Origin: an uncultured Roseobacter sp.
GTDB taxonomy: Bacteria > Pseudomonadota > Alphaproteobacteria > Rhodobacterales > Rhodobacteraceae
NCBI RefSeq assembly: GCF_947493125.1
Contig: NZ_CANLQB010000009.1
Location: 62,001-126,000, forward strand
Direction: 5' to 3'
DNA length: 64,000 bases
Positions 27,748 to 38,087 of this stretch are shown in pieces. How positions within the stretch are numbered: position 1 is the stretch's first letter; each line of letters begins with the position of its first letter. The position numbers and the translations under genes are program-made. The notes beneath the pieces are model-generated. The model was not told where the DNA came from, ran no database searches, and worked only from the letters and a program-made list of their open reading frames with translations.

Positions 27748-29433
27748 TCAGCCGAGCAGCCGCCGCGCGATCACCTGGGCCTGGATTTCTGCAGCGCCTT
27801 CAAAGATGTTGAGAATCCGCGCATCGCAGAGCACGCGGCTGATCTTGTACTCCAGCGCAAAGCCGTTACCGCCGTGGATTTGCAGCCCGTTGTCGGCTGC
27901 CGCCCAGGCGACGCGCGCGCCCAGCAGCTTGGCCATGCCCGCTTCCACGTCACAGCGGCGCCCCTCGTCCTTTTCGAAGGCCGAGAAATAGGTGAGCTGC
28001 CGCGCGATGGTCAGCTCCACCGCCATCATCGCCAGCTTGCCTGACACGCGCGGGAAAGCGATCAGCGGTTTGCCGAACTGCTTGCGGTCCTGCGCGTATT
28101 GCATCGAGATGTCGAGGGCGGACTGGCCGACGCCAACAGCGCGCGCGGCGGTCTGGATGCGGGCGCTCTCGAAGGTTTCCATGAGCTGCTTGAACCCCTT
28201 GCCCTCTTCGCCGCCCAGCAGGTTCTCGCCTTTGACGTGGAAGTTGTCGAAGGCGAGCTCGTATTCCTTCATGCCGCGATAGCCCAGCACCTCGATCTCG
28301 CCGCCGGTCATGCCCTCGGTGGGGAAGGGGGCCTCATCCGTGCCGGGTGTTTTCTCCGCGAGGAACATCGACAGGCCTTTGTAGTCGGTCGTCTCCGGAT
28401 CGGTCCGCGCCAGCAAGGTCATCACATGGGTGCGCGCGGCATGGGTGATCCAGGTCTTGTTACCGGTAATCCTGTAGTCCTCACCCTCCTTGACAGCGCG
28501 GGTGCGCAGGGAGCCGAGGTCCGACCCGGTGTTGGGCTCGGTGAAGACGGCGGTGGGCAGCGTTTCTGCGCTGGCCAACTGTGGTAGCCACTTCTCTTTC
28601 TGCGCATCCGTGCCGCCCGCGAGGATGAGCTCAGCCGCAATCTCGGACCGCGTGCCCAAGGAGCCCACACCAATGTAGCCGCGCGACAGCTCTTCCGAGA
28701 CCACGCACATGGAGGCCTTCGACAGACCAAAGCCGCCGTATTCCTCCGGGATGGTCAGACCGAAGACGCCCATCTCAGCCAGCTCTTCGATCACCTCCAG
28801 CGGGATCAGCTCGTCGTTGAGATGCCAGTCGTGCGCAAAGGGCTCGACCTTTTCGACCGCATAGCGGCGGAACTGCTCGCGGATCATCTCCAACTCGTCA
28901 TCGAGGCCCGAGGCGCCGGTGATGATGTTGGCGGAGTGTTCCTGCATCAGCTCTACCAGGCGTGTGCGGGCCGCCTGCGTGTTGCTCTGCTGGGTCAGTG
29001 TCATGATGGCCGGTTCCATCATCGCGCGCATATCGGATTGGTCGAGCCCGAGGTCCTGGAGGCGCAGCATCTCGCCCTGGTTCATCTGCAGCCCGCCGTA
29101 CATTTGCCAGAGATATTCGCCGAAGGCGATCTGCTGGATCAATTGCTCCGTCTCGCCGAAATTGCCTTCTGCGGAGAGCTTCTCGGCCCAGGCCTGCATC
29201 TGGCGAAGCGCTTGCGCATAGGTCGCCAGCCAGGCGAGCCCATGGGCCGCGGTTTGATGCTGTTCAATCAGGGCGCCCGAGACACGATCGCCCTCGGTCA
29301 CGAGCGATTTCACCCGCGCGGCCGCGGTTTGCAGCAGGGCGTCCACAGGGGCAAGTGCGGCGGCTGTCAGGCTGATCAGATCATCCAGGATCACGGGTGT
29401 TTGGCGCGGCGGGGTCTGTCCATCATGCGGCAT
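27748..29433 (-). CDS. mcd: (2S)-methylsuccinyl-CoA dehydrogenase (acyl-CoA dehydrogenase family)
   Basis: A 561-residue acyl-CoA dehydrogenase with about 150 extra N-terminal residues before the family fold begins (AVEKVEPFAHDWHLNDELIP). FAD and substrate motifs include AVFTEPNTGSDLGSLRTRA, TGNKTWITHAAR, QTAARAVGVGQSALDIS, DRKQFGKPLIAFPRVSGKLA and QIHGGNGFALEYKISRVLCDARIL. The long N-terminal domain and length match methylsuccinyl-CoA dehydrogenase of the ethylmalonyl-CoA pathway in Rhodobacter, which oxidises methylsuccinyl-CoA to mesaconyl-CoA. Start chosen at 29433 with GAAGGA upstream; an ATG one codon earlier is equally possible. Electrons would pass to the EtfAB encoded at 41215-42899. 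Confidence 0.82.
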   Translation of the reverse strand: MPHDGQTPPRQTPVILDDLISLTAAALAPVDALLQTAAARVKSLVTEGDRVSGALIEQHQTAAHGLAWLATYAQALRQMQAWAEKLSAEGNFGETEQLIQQIAFGEYLWQMYGGLQMNQGEMLRLQDLGLDQSDMRAMMEPAIMTLTQQSNTQAARTRLVELMQEHSANIITGASGLDDELEMIREQFRRYAVEKVEPFAHDWHLNDELIPLEVIEELAEMGVFGLTIPEEYGGFGLSKASMCVVSEELSRGYIGVGSLGTRSEIAAELILAGGTDAQKEKWLPQLASAETLPTAVFTEPNTGSDLGSLRTRAVKEGEDYRITGNKTWITHAARTHVMTLLARTDPETTDYKGLSMFLAEKTPGTDEAPFPTEGMTGGEIEVLGYRGMKEYELAFDNFHVKGENLLGGEEGKGFKQLMETFESARIQTAARAVGVGQSALDISMQYAQDRKQFGKPLIAFPRVSGKLAMMAVELTIARQLTYFSAFEKDEGRRCDVEAGMAKLLGARVAWAAADNGLQIHGGNGFALEYKISRVLCDARILNIFEGAAEIQAQVIARRLLG

Positions 29434-29602
29434 CATAGCATCCTTCATCGGTTGCCGGAGGATGTAAGTCTTTCGCAGGTGCAGCGCAACATAAATGCGG
29501 AGGGATGCGTCAATTTGGACGAAAATTTCGCACACATTTGCGGCTTCGATTGTGCGCGACTTTGGAAACACTCTGTTGATGCGGGCCAATCCGCAACCTG
29601 AG

Positions 29603-29630
29603 CAAGAAAAAGCGCCGCTGGCGCGGCGCT
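29603..29630 (-). terminator. Intrinsic terminator for the XRE gene
   Basis: Read leftward, AGCGCCGC and GCGGCGCT (29611-29618 and 29623-29630) form a perfect 8-base stem with a 4-base loop, followed by TTTTCTT. It lies about 95 bases beyond the XRE gene stop and just upstream of the mcd gene. Confidence 0.75.
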
Positions 29631-29673
29631 GATCAGTCACAAACTCACTAACGATTCTCGGATTACCGGCGAC

Positions 29674-29707
29674 GCATCGGAAGGCAGGCTATGCTGCCTA
29701 CCGATGC
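29674..29707. repeat. Strong hairpin just after the XRE gene
   Basis: GCATCGG and AGGCAG (29674-29680 and 29682-29687) pair perfectly with CTGCCT and CCGATGC (29694-29699 and 29701-29707), leaving an opposed A-A mismatch and a 6-base loop. It lies 17 bases past the XRE stop with no U-tract. It may be a second 3'-end structure for that message. Confidence 0.65.
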
Positions 29708-29723
29708 GCCAGTCACCAGGGGC

Positions 29724-30083
29724 TCAGCCCTGACGTGCTACTGTCACGCCCGAAACATCTTCGATGAAGGTCACGATGCGTGTCTTGATGGTATCGTCTC
29801 GGATGGCAGCCAGCGCCGTAACGATCTCGAGGCTCGGATCCCGCCGGTCAGAAGCTTCTGCCGCCGTATCAAGACCTTCGAAGAAGTAAGACGTAGGAAC
29901 GTCAAGGATGCGCGATAACTCGTAAAGTCTGCTGGCGGCGATTCGATTCGACCCGATTTCGTACTTCTGGATCTGCTGAAACGACAAATCCAACTCACGG
30001 GCGACGTCTGTCTGGGACAGGCGGCGCATCGTGCGAATCTGCTTCAGTTTGCGGCCAACGTGAACATCAACTGGATGGGACAT
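29724..30083 (-). CDS. XRE-family helix-turn-helix regulator
   Basis: A 119-residue protein with a Cro/C1-type HTH in its first half: VGRKLKQIRTMRRLSQTDVA, ELDLSFQQIQKYEIGSNRI and LYELSRILDVPTSYFFEGL. The remainder is a helical segment without catalytic features. Short XRE proteins of this shape are widespread in alphaproteobacteria and often control motility, surface or stress genes; no target is known. It diverges from the LysR-like gene at 30238. Confidence 0.88.
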   Translation of the reverse strand: MSHPVDVHVGRKLKQIRTMRRLSQTDVARELDLSFQQIQKYEIGSNRIAASRLYELSRILDVPTSYFFEGLDTAAEASDRRDPSLEIVTALAAIRDDTIKTRIVTFIEDVSGVTVARQG

Positions 30084-30237
30084 AACTATTTAACACCTCT
30101 GGTTGTGACTGTTCACACTCTTTCCGGGAATCACCGACTCGTTCAATTGAGTACCTTTTTCATTTTTTTGACTAAAAATGTTCAGGTGATGGGTGATAGA
30201 TGTTGCATTACTGGGTGATTAATTTACCATCGGTCGC
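30084..30237. promoter_or_regulatory. Divergent promoter region with GGTGAT repeats
   Basis: The AT-rich spacer between the XRE gene and the LysR-like gene contains three direct GGTGAT copies at 30185-30190, 30192-30197 and 30214-30219; the last two are 22 bases apart, about two helical turns. They may be binding sites for either regulator. No ribosome-binding site of good quality precedes the rightward gene. Confidence 0.4.
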
Positions 30238-31170
30238 ATGAACCGAATGGTCGATCCGTCCGATACCTCCGAAGCGGTCAAGAAGTCCGCGGATTCTCAT
30301 GGCCTGCTGCATGAGATGATCCGGTCGTTCACGACCCTGGCGCGGACGCTCAATCTCAGCCACGCGGTCAAGGAACTCGGAAGTACGCGGCAGACCGTGC
30401 GCCGCCATATCGCGCAGCTCGAAGAGGCGAAGGGCGAGGCGCTCTTTACCGTGGAGGACCGGCAGTACCGTCTCACCGAAGCGGGTGAGCGGGCGCTGCC
30501 CGAAGCCTTGGGAATCCTCGCCCGTGGCAATGCCTGGCTCAACAGCAACGTCGGCCATGTCCACGGCCTGCAGCTCTTCAGTTCGGTTCTGCCGGATGGG
30601 TGGTGCTTCTGGCAGCAACAGCATTCGCTGGGGCGCGTCTGGGACTCGCCCTCCTGTCTGCAACGCGAGACTTTGCGCAGCTGGGCGATGGCCGGCGGCG
30701 ATATCGAATCGCCCCACATGGAGCACGTGCGCCCCTATCTCATCGTCTACCGCCACACGATTGCCGGTTGGATCTGTGTGGAGTTCGGCGAGGACTCCTT
30801 TTTTGTGAAATGGTTCGGATGGGCAAAGGCCCGCAGCAGCGTGGGGCGGTCGCTCGGGCGCATGCCGGGTGGGGACGACTTCGCGCGGATGCTGGATGAG
30901 CCCTTTCACGAGGTCCAGACGACGCAAAGTTTGCGCTTGGACCATGTGTACACGCTGGTCCCGTCCGAGGCCGACGGCACCCTGAAACCCGTAAACTATC
31001 AACGTCTAATGCTAGGAGGGCGATTCCCTGACGGCAGTCTGGCACTCTATTCCCTTGTCGAGCCTTCATCCGATATTGAGATATTTGGGCTCGATCATGG
31101 CAAGATTGTGCAACCTTCTGCCGAGATTATGGTAAAACTGGACCCCGCTGACGCAAAGTTCGAGCGTTAA
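30238..31170 (+). CDS. LysR-like HTH protein with an unrecognised C-terminal domain
   Basis: A 310-residue protein. Residues 20-90 look like a LysR-type winged helix (HEMIRSFTTLARTLNLSHAV, TRQTVRRHIAQLEEAKGEAL, YRLTEAGERALPEALGILA). The rest does not resemble the LysR periplasmic-binding-like effector domain: it contains PDGWCFWQQQHSLGRVWDSP, HVRPYLIVYRHTIAGWICVE and DHVYTLVPSEADGTL. I do not recognise it. The start could be 30238 or the in-frame ATG at 30247; neither has a good ribosome-binding site, so it may be leaderless or weakly translated. The next gene follows in the same direction. Confidence 0.72.
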   Translation: MNRMVDPSDTSEAVKKSADSHGLLHEMIRSFTTLARTLNLSHAVKELGSTRQTVRRHIAQLEEAKGEALFTVEDRQYRLTEAGERALPEALGILARGNAWLNSNVGHVHGLQLFSSVLPDGWCFWQQQHSLGRVWDSPSCLQRETLRSWAMAGGDIESPHMEHVRPYLIVYRHTIAGWICVEFGEDSFFVKWFGWAKARSSVGRSLGRMPGGDDFARMLDEPFHEVQTTQSLRLDHVYTLVPSEADGTLKPVNYQRLMLGGRFPDGSLALYSLVEPSSDIEIFGLDHGKIVQPSAEIMVKLDPADAKFER

Positions 31171-31224
31171 GCGCATATTTAGTCTAACCTTTGCATGGGG
31201 ATGCTCGTGCAAAGGAGTTTTGGC

Positions 31225-31956
31225 ATGTCTTTTCAAAGTTTGAATGCGGGAACACAATTCGTGGCGACGAGTCGCGATATTCTTCATCAAAACCGCATTT
31301 CTGTCACGATTGGGTCAAATTTCCTCAAGTACCGGACGATGCTGAAGGAGGAGCGTCCGCAGCAGGTGCTTGGTGCCCCCTTTGATCCCGACGTGCACGA
31401 CCTCACAGAGACGAACGCTTTCTGGCTCATCGCGCGCGATGCGGAGGGGATGCTGATGCACACGCAAGCCTCGCGGCTCATCGACCTGCAGGAGAAGACG
31501 CTGGGCGGGTACATGATCAAGCGGTTCCGCGACTTCCCGCCCGCGATACCGGATCTCGACCTGCGCCGCTCCCGGTTTCGGGCGAGCCCCGGCGCGAACC
31601 GCATCACCGGGCAGGTGGTCTATCATGGCGAGGTCTGGATGGGCGATACCGGCCGATATCGCGGCACGGGGCTGTCGACCGTCCTCGCGCGCTACGGCAT
31701 CCACGAGGCGATGTGCCGGTGGAACCCCGACTACATCTTCGGCTTCATGGCGCGCACCGTCGCGTTCAAGGGCTTTGCCGAGCGCATGGGGTACATGCAC
31801 AACGAGCCGGGCGCGCTGCGTTGGTATCGCGACGGCTCCGACAGGCCGCTGGAGGGCTTCCTGAGCTATCTGAGCAACGATGATACCCGTTACCTGCTGG
31901 AGATGCCGATCATCGACGTCGTCGACGTGCCACAGCCCGAACGGAAGGCCGCCTGA
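31225..31956 (+). CDS. GNAT-like acyltransferase of unknown substrate
   Basis: A 243-residue protein. The central GRYRGTGLSTVLARYGIHEAM fits the R-x-x-G-x-G acyl-CoA-binding motif of GNAT acyltransferases, with RWNPDYIFGFMARTVAFKGFAERMGYM as a plausible beta-alpha continuation. The first 100 residues are not recognised. The ATG at 31225 has AAGGAG upstream at good spacing; an earlier in-frame ATG lacks it. It lies 54 bases after the LysR-like gene, so that regulator and this enzyme may be functionally linked. Function unknown. Confidence 0.65.
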   Translation: MSFQSLNAGTQFVATSRDILHQNRISVTIGSNFLKYRTMLKEERPQQVLGAPFDPDVHDLTETNAFWLIARDAEGMLMHTQASRLIDLQEKTLGGYMIKRFRDFPPAIPDLDLRRSRFRASPGANRITGQVVYHGEVWMGDTGRYRGTGLSTVLARYGIHEAMCRWNPDYIFGFMARTVAFKGFAERMGYMHNEPGALRWYRDGSDRPLEGFLSYLSNDDTRYLLEMPIIDVVDVPQPERKAA

Positions 31957-31977
31957 TCACGCCCCGCGACGCGGCGA

Positions 31978-33576
<1,599 letters not shown>

Positions 33577-33896
33577 CCGTCGTCTCCTGTTTCGGCGCCG
33601 CGCATCTCGGCGCTGACGCCACATAGCATGACGTTTTTGTTGTTGAACAGGCGCCTGTCGGCAGTTAGCGCCACCATTGCAAAGTTTGTCTAGGCTGCCC
33701 GCCGACCGCTCGGAGTTGGACAGCATTGTTGTCCAAATGAGGGCGACTTCGTGCAGCAATTTAGCCATTCGTAATCAAATTGTGACCCAACTGTCCGGGT
33801 GCGCTGTGCTGATTCGCACGTGAGCATTGGTTCGGAAGGTCGCAAATGGCGTGGACCTGAAAAATCACAGAGCAGGGCAGTACAAGGAAACGGGTC
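33577..33896. promoter_or_regulatory. Divergent promoter region between pckA and chvI
   Basis: 320 bases without a gene. An inverted repeat TTGGACA/TGTCCAA (33716-33722 with 33730-33736, 7-base spacer) lies near the middle and is a candidate regulator-binding site. The right side is AT-richer and should contain the chvI promoter. No confident -35/-10 pair could be assigned. Confidence 0.45.
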
Positions 33897-34598
33897 ATGT
33901 CTAAAATTGCATTGGTGGATGACGACAGGAACATCCTGACCTCGGTGTCTATGACGCTCGAAGCCGAGGGCTTCGAGGTGGAAACGTATAACGACGGGCA
34001 AGCCGCACTGGACGCCTTCAACAAGAAGCTGCCGGATATGGCGGTCCTCGACATCAAGATGCCCCGCATGGACGGAATGGATCTGCTCCAGCGCCTGCGT
34101 CAGAAAACCGCCATGCCGGTGATCTTCCTGACGTCGAAAGATGATGAGATCGACGAAGTTCTGGGGCTGCGCATGGGCGCGGACGATTACGTCAAGAAAC
34201 CCTTCTCCCAGCGCCTTCTTGTGGAGCGCATCAGGGCCCTCCTGCGCCGTCAGGATGCAGTGGCGGGTGATGTTGTGGCCGACAGCGAAGAGACCAAGGT
34301 GATGGAGCGTGGCGATCTGCGCATGGATCCGCTGCGCCACGCTGTCAGCTGGAAAGGCAAGGACGTCTCGTTGACCGTGACCGAGTTCCTGTTGCTACAG
34401 GCCCTGGCGCAGCGCCCGGGCTTCGTCAAATCACGCGATCAGTTGATGGACGTTGCCTATGACGATCAGGTCTACGTGGACGACCGCACAATCGACAGCC
34501 ATATCAAACGGTTGCGCAAGAAGATGCGGACTGCTGACGAAGAGTTCTCGGCGATTGAGACACTCTACGGCATAGGATACCGATACAACGAAGATTGA
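33897..34598 (+). CDS. chvI: Response regulator ChvI
   Basis: A 233-residue OmpR-type regulator. The receiver domain has the acidic pocket DDD (residues 8-10), phospho-acceptor D52 in [10 protein letters not shown], and conserved lysine in DYVKKPFS; the C-terminal winged helix contains [28 protein letters not shown] and [18 protein letters not shown]. It pairs with the kinase encoded immediately downstream (overlapping or closely spaced). ChvG/ChvI responds to acid and envelope conditions in rhizobia and agrobacteria. Confidence 0.94.
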   Translation: MSKIALVDDDRNILTSVSMTLEAEGFEVETYNDGQAALDAFNKKLPDMAVLDIKMPRMDGMDLLQRLRQKTAMPVIFLTSKDDEIDEVLGLRMGADDYVKKPFSQRLLVERIRALLRRQDAVAGDVVADSEETKVMERGDLRMDPLRHAVSWKGKDVSLTVTEFLLLQALAQRPGFVKSRDQLMDVAYDDQVYVDDRTIDSHIKRLRKKMRTADEEFSAIETLYGIGYRYNED

Positions 34599-34606
34599 GT
34601 AACGCG

Positions 34607-36328
34607 ATGGCTCTGGCCGAGAGGACCTTTGTGCGGGATATGATCCCGCCGCCGTCGCAGGAGGGTGATACCGCTGCGGGCGACGAGCGCGCGGCCTCTC
34701 CCGACACGGCCGATGATGACCAGCACGCGCCTCGGGAGCGGCGGGGCCTCATGTCCTTGCGTGCCTCTCCGATCACCAGAAAGATCGTGACGTTCAATGT
34801 CATCGCGCTCTGTGTGCTGGTGACAGGCATTCTCAACCTCAACTCGTCGCGGGACAGTCTCGCCCTGCAGCGCGCGGCCTCGCTGCTGTCCGAGGCGGAA
34901 CTGATCGCGGACGTGATCGAGGCGAAGCTGCCCACCGGCGCCCCCGTCAACCTGGCAACAGGCGATGGGATCGACATGCCCAGCACTCTGGCGGAGCTTG
35001 ATCTTCGCAACGGTGTCGATGTCTTTGTCTATGACCGTTCGGAAGTGCTCGTGGCAAACATCGAGGGTCAGCTGCCGACCCGGCCACAGGGCCGCGGCCT
35101 CGGCGACAAGACCTATCTGACCGACGGGTTGAACTGGCTTTGGACGACGATTTCCGCGCCCTTCGCCGAGCCACGACCCGCCGATACGACGCCGTTGAGC
35201 GAAAAGCTGAAGCCGTTGATCAACAGCAGCCTCATCGAAGGCACGCAGATCCGAAACGAATTGGATATTGTTGGCGGCAAGCTTTTCACCGTGATCACGC
35301 CGATCCTGCAGAACGGTCAGGCGATCGGCGTGGTGGCGGTGGCCACTGCCGCCGGAGAGATCGACCACCTCGTGCGCATTGGGCACGAACGTGTTTTGCA
35401 GATGTTCGTGATCGCCATCTTGGTGTCGGTTGGTTTGAGCCTCGTGCTCGCCTCGACCATCGCCAATCCGCTCGCAGAGCTCTCCGCCGCCGCGGAACTC
35501 GGTCGGGACAAAAACGCACGCAAGATGAATTCGGGGCGTATTCGGATCCCGGATCTGACCGCGCGGCCGGACGAGATCGGGCGGTTGAGCGGCGCGCTGC
35601 GGGGTATGATTTCGGCGCTCTACAACCGGATCGACGGCAACGAGCAATTTGCGGCTGATGTCGCTCATGAGATCAAGAACCCGCTGGCGTCGCTGCGCTC
35701 TGCCGTCGGTACGCTGCGCATGGTCAAACGCGACGATCAGCGCAACAAGCTGCTCGATGTGATCGATCACGATGTCCGGCGGCTAGATCGTCTGGTCAGC
35801 GATATCTCGAATGCTTCGCGGCTCGACAGCGAGCTGGTGAAAGAAGAGGAAGAGCCGTTCGATGTGCTGGCCACGCTGACCAATCTCAGCCAGTATCTGG
35901 GCGAAGAGGCACGTGCCAAGGGGATTGATTTTATCACTGATCTGCCCAACATGCCGATCACCGTCTATGGGCTCGAGGCCCGTCTGGCGCAGGTGTTTGT
36001 CAATCTGATCACCAATGCGATCTCCTTCTGCGATGAGGGTGATGCCATTCGCCTTTGGGCGCGCAAAAAGGAGAACCGGGTCTTGATCGTTGTGGAAGAC
36101 ACCGGCCCGGGTATTCCGGATCAGGCCCTGGCCAAGATTTTCAGGCGCTTCTATTCCCAGCGCCCGGACGAGCACTTCGGAAACAACTCCGGCCTGGGGC
36201 TGGCGATCTCCAAGCAGATTGTCGAGGCACATGGCGGCGTGATCTGGGCCGAGAACATCCGACCGACCGAGGCGGACATCACCTCCGACCCGCTCGGCGC
36301 GCGGTTTGTGGTGGGCCTGCCGATCTAG
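34607..36328 (+). CDS. chvG: Sensor histidine kinase ChvG
   Basis: About 573 residues: a membrane helix near residues 60-80 (KIVTFNVIALCVLVTGILNL), a periplasmic sensor domain, a second membrane helix (MFVIAILVSVGLSLVLAS), a HAMP region, the H-box FAADVAHEIKNPLASLRSA and an ATPase domain (VNLITNAISFCDEG, DTGPGIPDQ, GLGLAISKQIVEAHGG). The start is uncertain: ATG at 34607 or TTG at 34595, which overlaps the chvI stop. It should control ChvI phosphorylation. The downstream hprK-rapZ-EIIA-HPr genes follow in the same direction. Confidence 0.93.
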   Translation: MALAERTFVRDMIPPPSQEGDTAAGDERAASPDTADDDQHAPRERRGLMSLRASPITRKIVTFNVIALCVLVTGILNLNSSRDSLALQRAASLLSEAELIADVIEAKLPTGAPVNLATGDGIDMPSTLAELDLRNGVDVFVYDRSEVLVANIEGQLPTRPQGRGLGDKTYLTDGLNWLWTTISAPFAEPRPADTTPLSEKLKPLINSSLIEGTQIRNELDIVGGKLFTVITPILQNGQAIGVVAVATAAGEIDHLVRIGHERVLQMFVIAILVSVGLSLVLASTIANPLAELSAAAELGRDKNARKMNSGRIRIPDLTARPDEIGRLSGALRGMISALYNRIDGNEQFAADVAHEIKNPLASLRSAVGTLRMVKRDDQRNKLLDVIDHDVRRLDRLVSDISNASRLDSELVKEEEEPFDVLATLTNLSQYLGEEARAKGIDFITDLPNMPITVYGLEARLAQVFVNLITNAISFCDEGDAIRLWARKKENRVLIVVEDTGPGIPDQALAKIFRRFYSQRPDEHFGNNSGLGLAISKQIVEAHGGVIWAENIRPTEADITSDPLGARFVVGLPI

Positions 36329-36331
36329 AGC

Positions 36332-36790
36332 ATGATGGGGAATCCGGCAGACGGCGCATCGGCGCCAGCAGAGGCGACCCTTCACGCAACAACCGTCGCG
36401 GTGGAGGGGCAGGCGGCCTTGATTGTCGGCGCGGCAGGTCAGGGCAAATCGACTCTGGCTTTGCAAATGATGGCTCTCGGAGCGGCGCTGGTCTCTGATG
36501 ACCGCACGCATCTGACCCGGGATGGGGACACGCTCTGGGCCAGCGCGCCCGCCCCGATCTCCGGCCTCATCGAGGCGCGCGGCGTCGGTCTTTTGAATGC
36601 GGACGTGGTCGCGCGCGCGCAGGTCGTCCTCGTCATCGACATGGACCGCCTCGAAACCGACCGCCTCCCGACGCGTCACACCCGCATTGTGGCAGGCGTC
36701 AGCCTGCCCTGTCTTCACAAAGTGGACAGCAACGGTTTCCCTGCGGCGGTTTTGCAATACTTGAAGGCGGGAAGAAGAGACCCGTCATGA
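36332..36790 (+). CDS. hprK: HPr kinase/phosphorylase, short form
   Basis: A 152-residue protein with Walker A LIVGAAGQGKSTLAL and the DDRT motif that phosphorylates HPr on a serine. It lacks the N-terminal half of Gram-positive HprK, as usual in alphaproteobacteria. The start is the first of two adjacent ATG codons three bases after chvG. It overlaps rapZ by ATGA. With EIIA and HPr it forms a PTS that probably regulates carbon/nitrogen status rather than importing sugar. Confidence 0.9.
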   Translation: MMGNPADGASAPAEATLHATTVAVEGQAALIVGAAGQGKSTLALQMMALGAALVSDDRTHLTRDGDTLWASAPAPISGLIEARGVGLLNADVVARAQVVLVIDMDRLETDRLPTRHTRIVAGVSLPCLHKVDSNGFPAAVLQYLKAGRRDPS

Positions 36791-37674
36791 CCGACCCCGA
36801 ACCGACCGCGCGCAGGATTGTTTTCGTCACCGGACCGTCCGGCGCAGGGCGGTCCAGCGCGCTCAATGTGCTGGAGGACGCGGGGTTCGAGGCGGTGGAC
36901 AACCTTCCGCTGCGTCTCTTGTCCGGTCTGCTCGAGGACCCGGGCGCGGACCGCCCCCTTGCTCTTGGGATCGATCCCCGCAACAGGGATTTCTCGACCA
37001 ATACGATCATTGATGTGCTGGGCCGTCTCACAGGAGTTCCGGGACTTGCGCCGGAGCTGTTGTATCTCGATTGCAGCACCGAGGTGCTGCTGCGCCGGTT
37101 CTCCGAAACCCGCCGCCGACATCCGCTGGCACCGGATGATCGGCCCTCCGATGGGATTATCCGCGAACTTGAAATGCTCGAGCCTCTGCGGTCCCGAGCG
37201 GATGTCCTGATCGACACCAGCGATCTGAACGTGCACCAATTGCGCGCGGAGGTCGAACATTGGTTCGCGCTCGGCGGTCAACGGAGCCTGGCCGTCTCGG
37301 TTCAATCCTTTTCCTACAAGCGTGGTCTGCCGCGCAGTGTCGACATGGTGTTTGACTGCCGGTTCCTGGCCAATCCCTACTGGGTGCCCCACCTGCGGGC
37401 ACTTGACGGGACGACCGAGGCTGTCGCCGAGCACGTCACCGCAGATCCCAACTTCGCGCCTTTCGAAACCAAGGTTCTCGATCTTTGTGTGCTGCTGCTG
37501 CCCGCTTATCGCGATGAGGGAAAGTCTTACCTCTCAATCGCCTTTGGGTGTACGGGCGGCAAACATCGCTCAGTTGTGATGGCTGAAAGGCATGCTTTGC
37601 GCCTTGCGGAGCACGGCTGGCAGGTGTCAATAAGACATCGGGAGTTGGATCTGCGTAAAAAGGAAGAGGCGTGA
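36787..37674 (+). CDS. rapZ: RNase adapter RapZ
   Basis: A 295-residue RapZ (YvcJ family). P-loop VTGPSGAGRSSALNVLEDAGFEAVDNLP, the middle FLDCS-like LLYLDCSTEVLLRRFSETRRRHPL and the C-terminal IAFGCTGGKHRSVVMAE are all conserved. E. coli RapZ is a small-RNA-binding adapter for RNase E acting on glmS regulation; the alphaproteobacterial role is less defined. The gene overlaps hprK and precedes the EIIA gene. Confidence 0.95.
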   Translation: MTDPEPTARRIVFVTGPSGAGRSSALNVLEDAGFEAVDNLPLRLLSGLLEDPGADRPLALGIDPRNRDFSTNTIIDVLGRLTGVPGLAPELLYLDCSTEVLLRRFSETRRRHPLAPDDRPSDGIIRELEMLEPLRSRADVLIDTSDLNVHQLRAEVEHWFALGGQRSLAVSVQSFSYKRGLPRSVDMVFDCRFLANPYWVPHLRALDGTTEAVAEHVTADPNFAPFETKVLDLCVLLLPAYRDEGKSYLSIAFGCTGGKHRSVVMAERHALRLAEHGWQVSIRHRELDLRKKEEA

Positions 37675-37678
37675 GCCG

Positions 37679-38083
37679 GTGATCGGTATCGTGATCGTTG
37701 CCCACGGTGGGCTGGCCAGGGAGTATTTGGCCGCAGTCGAGCATGTGGTGGGTCTGCAACCCGGCATACGTGCCATCTCCATCGACGCTGATCATGACCG
37801 TGCCGCCAAGGAGCGTGAAATCTGCGACGCCGCGAATGAGGTCGATACCGGCAGCGGTGTGGTCGTCGTGACCGACCTCTATGGCGGATCGCCCTCCAAC
37901 CTCAGCCTGCTGGCCTGCCGCCCCGGCAACCGCCGGATCCTCTATGGCGCGAACCTGCCGATGTTGATCAAACTGGCGAAAAGTCGGCAGAAGCCGGTTC
38001 CGGACGCGGTGCGGCTGGCGTTGGAAGCCGGAAAAAAGTACATCGACAGCCAGAACGTAAGTCCCGAGCAAGATACCCGATAA
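37679..38083 (+). CDS. PTS EIIA component, mannose family
   Basis: A 134-residue EIIA of the mannose type. H9 in MIGIVIVAHGGLAREYL is the phospho-acceptor; VVVVTDLYGGSPSNLSL and ILYGANLPMLIKL are conserved in the family. It uses a GTG start four bases after rapZ. No EIIB/EIIC genes follow, so it is expected to act as a phospho-signalling protein with HPr. AAGGAAGAGG in the rapZ end supplies the ribosome-binding site. Confidence 0.9.
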   Translation: MIGIVIVAHGGLAREYLAAVEHVVGLQPGIRAISIDADHDRAAKEREICDAANEVDTGSGVVVVTDLYGGSPSNLSLLACRPGNRRILYGANLPMLIKLAKSRQKPVPDAVRLALEAGKKYIDSQNVSPEQDTR

Positions 38084-38087
38084 CACA

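Noticed and set aside
36332-36790. HprK truncated by mutation
   Set aside because: The short form lacking the N-terminal half is normal in alphaproteobacteria, and the P-loop is intact.
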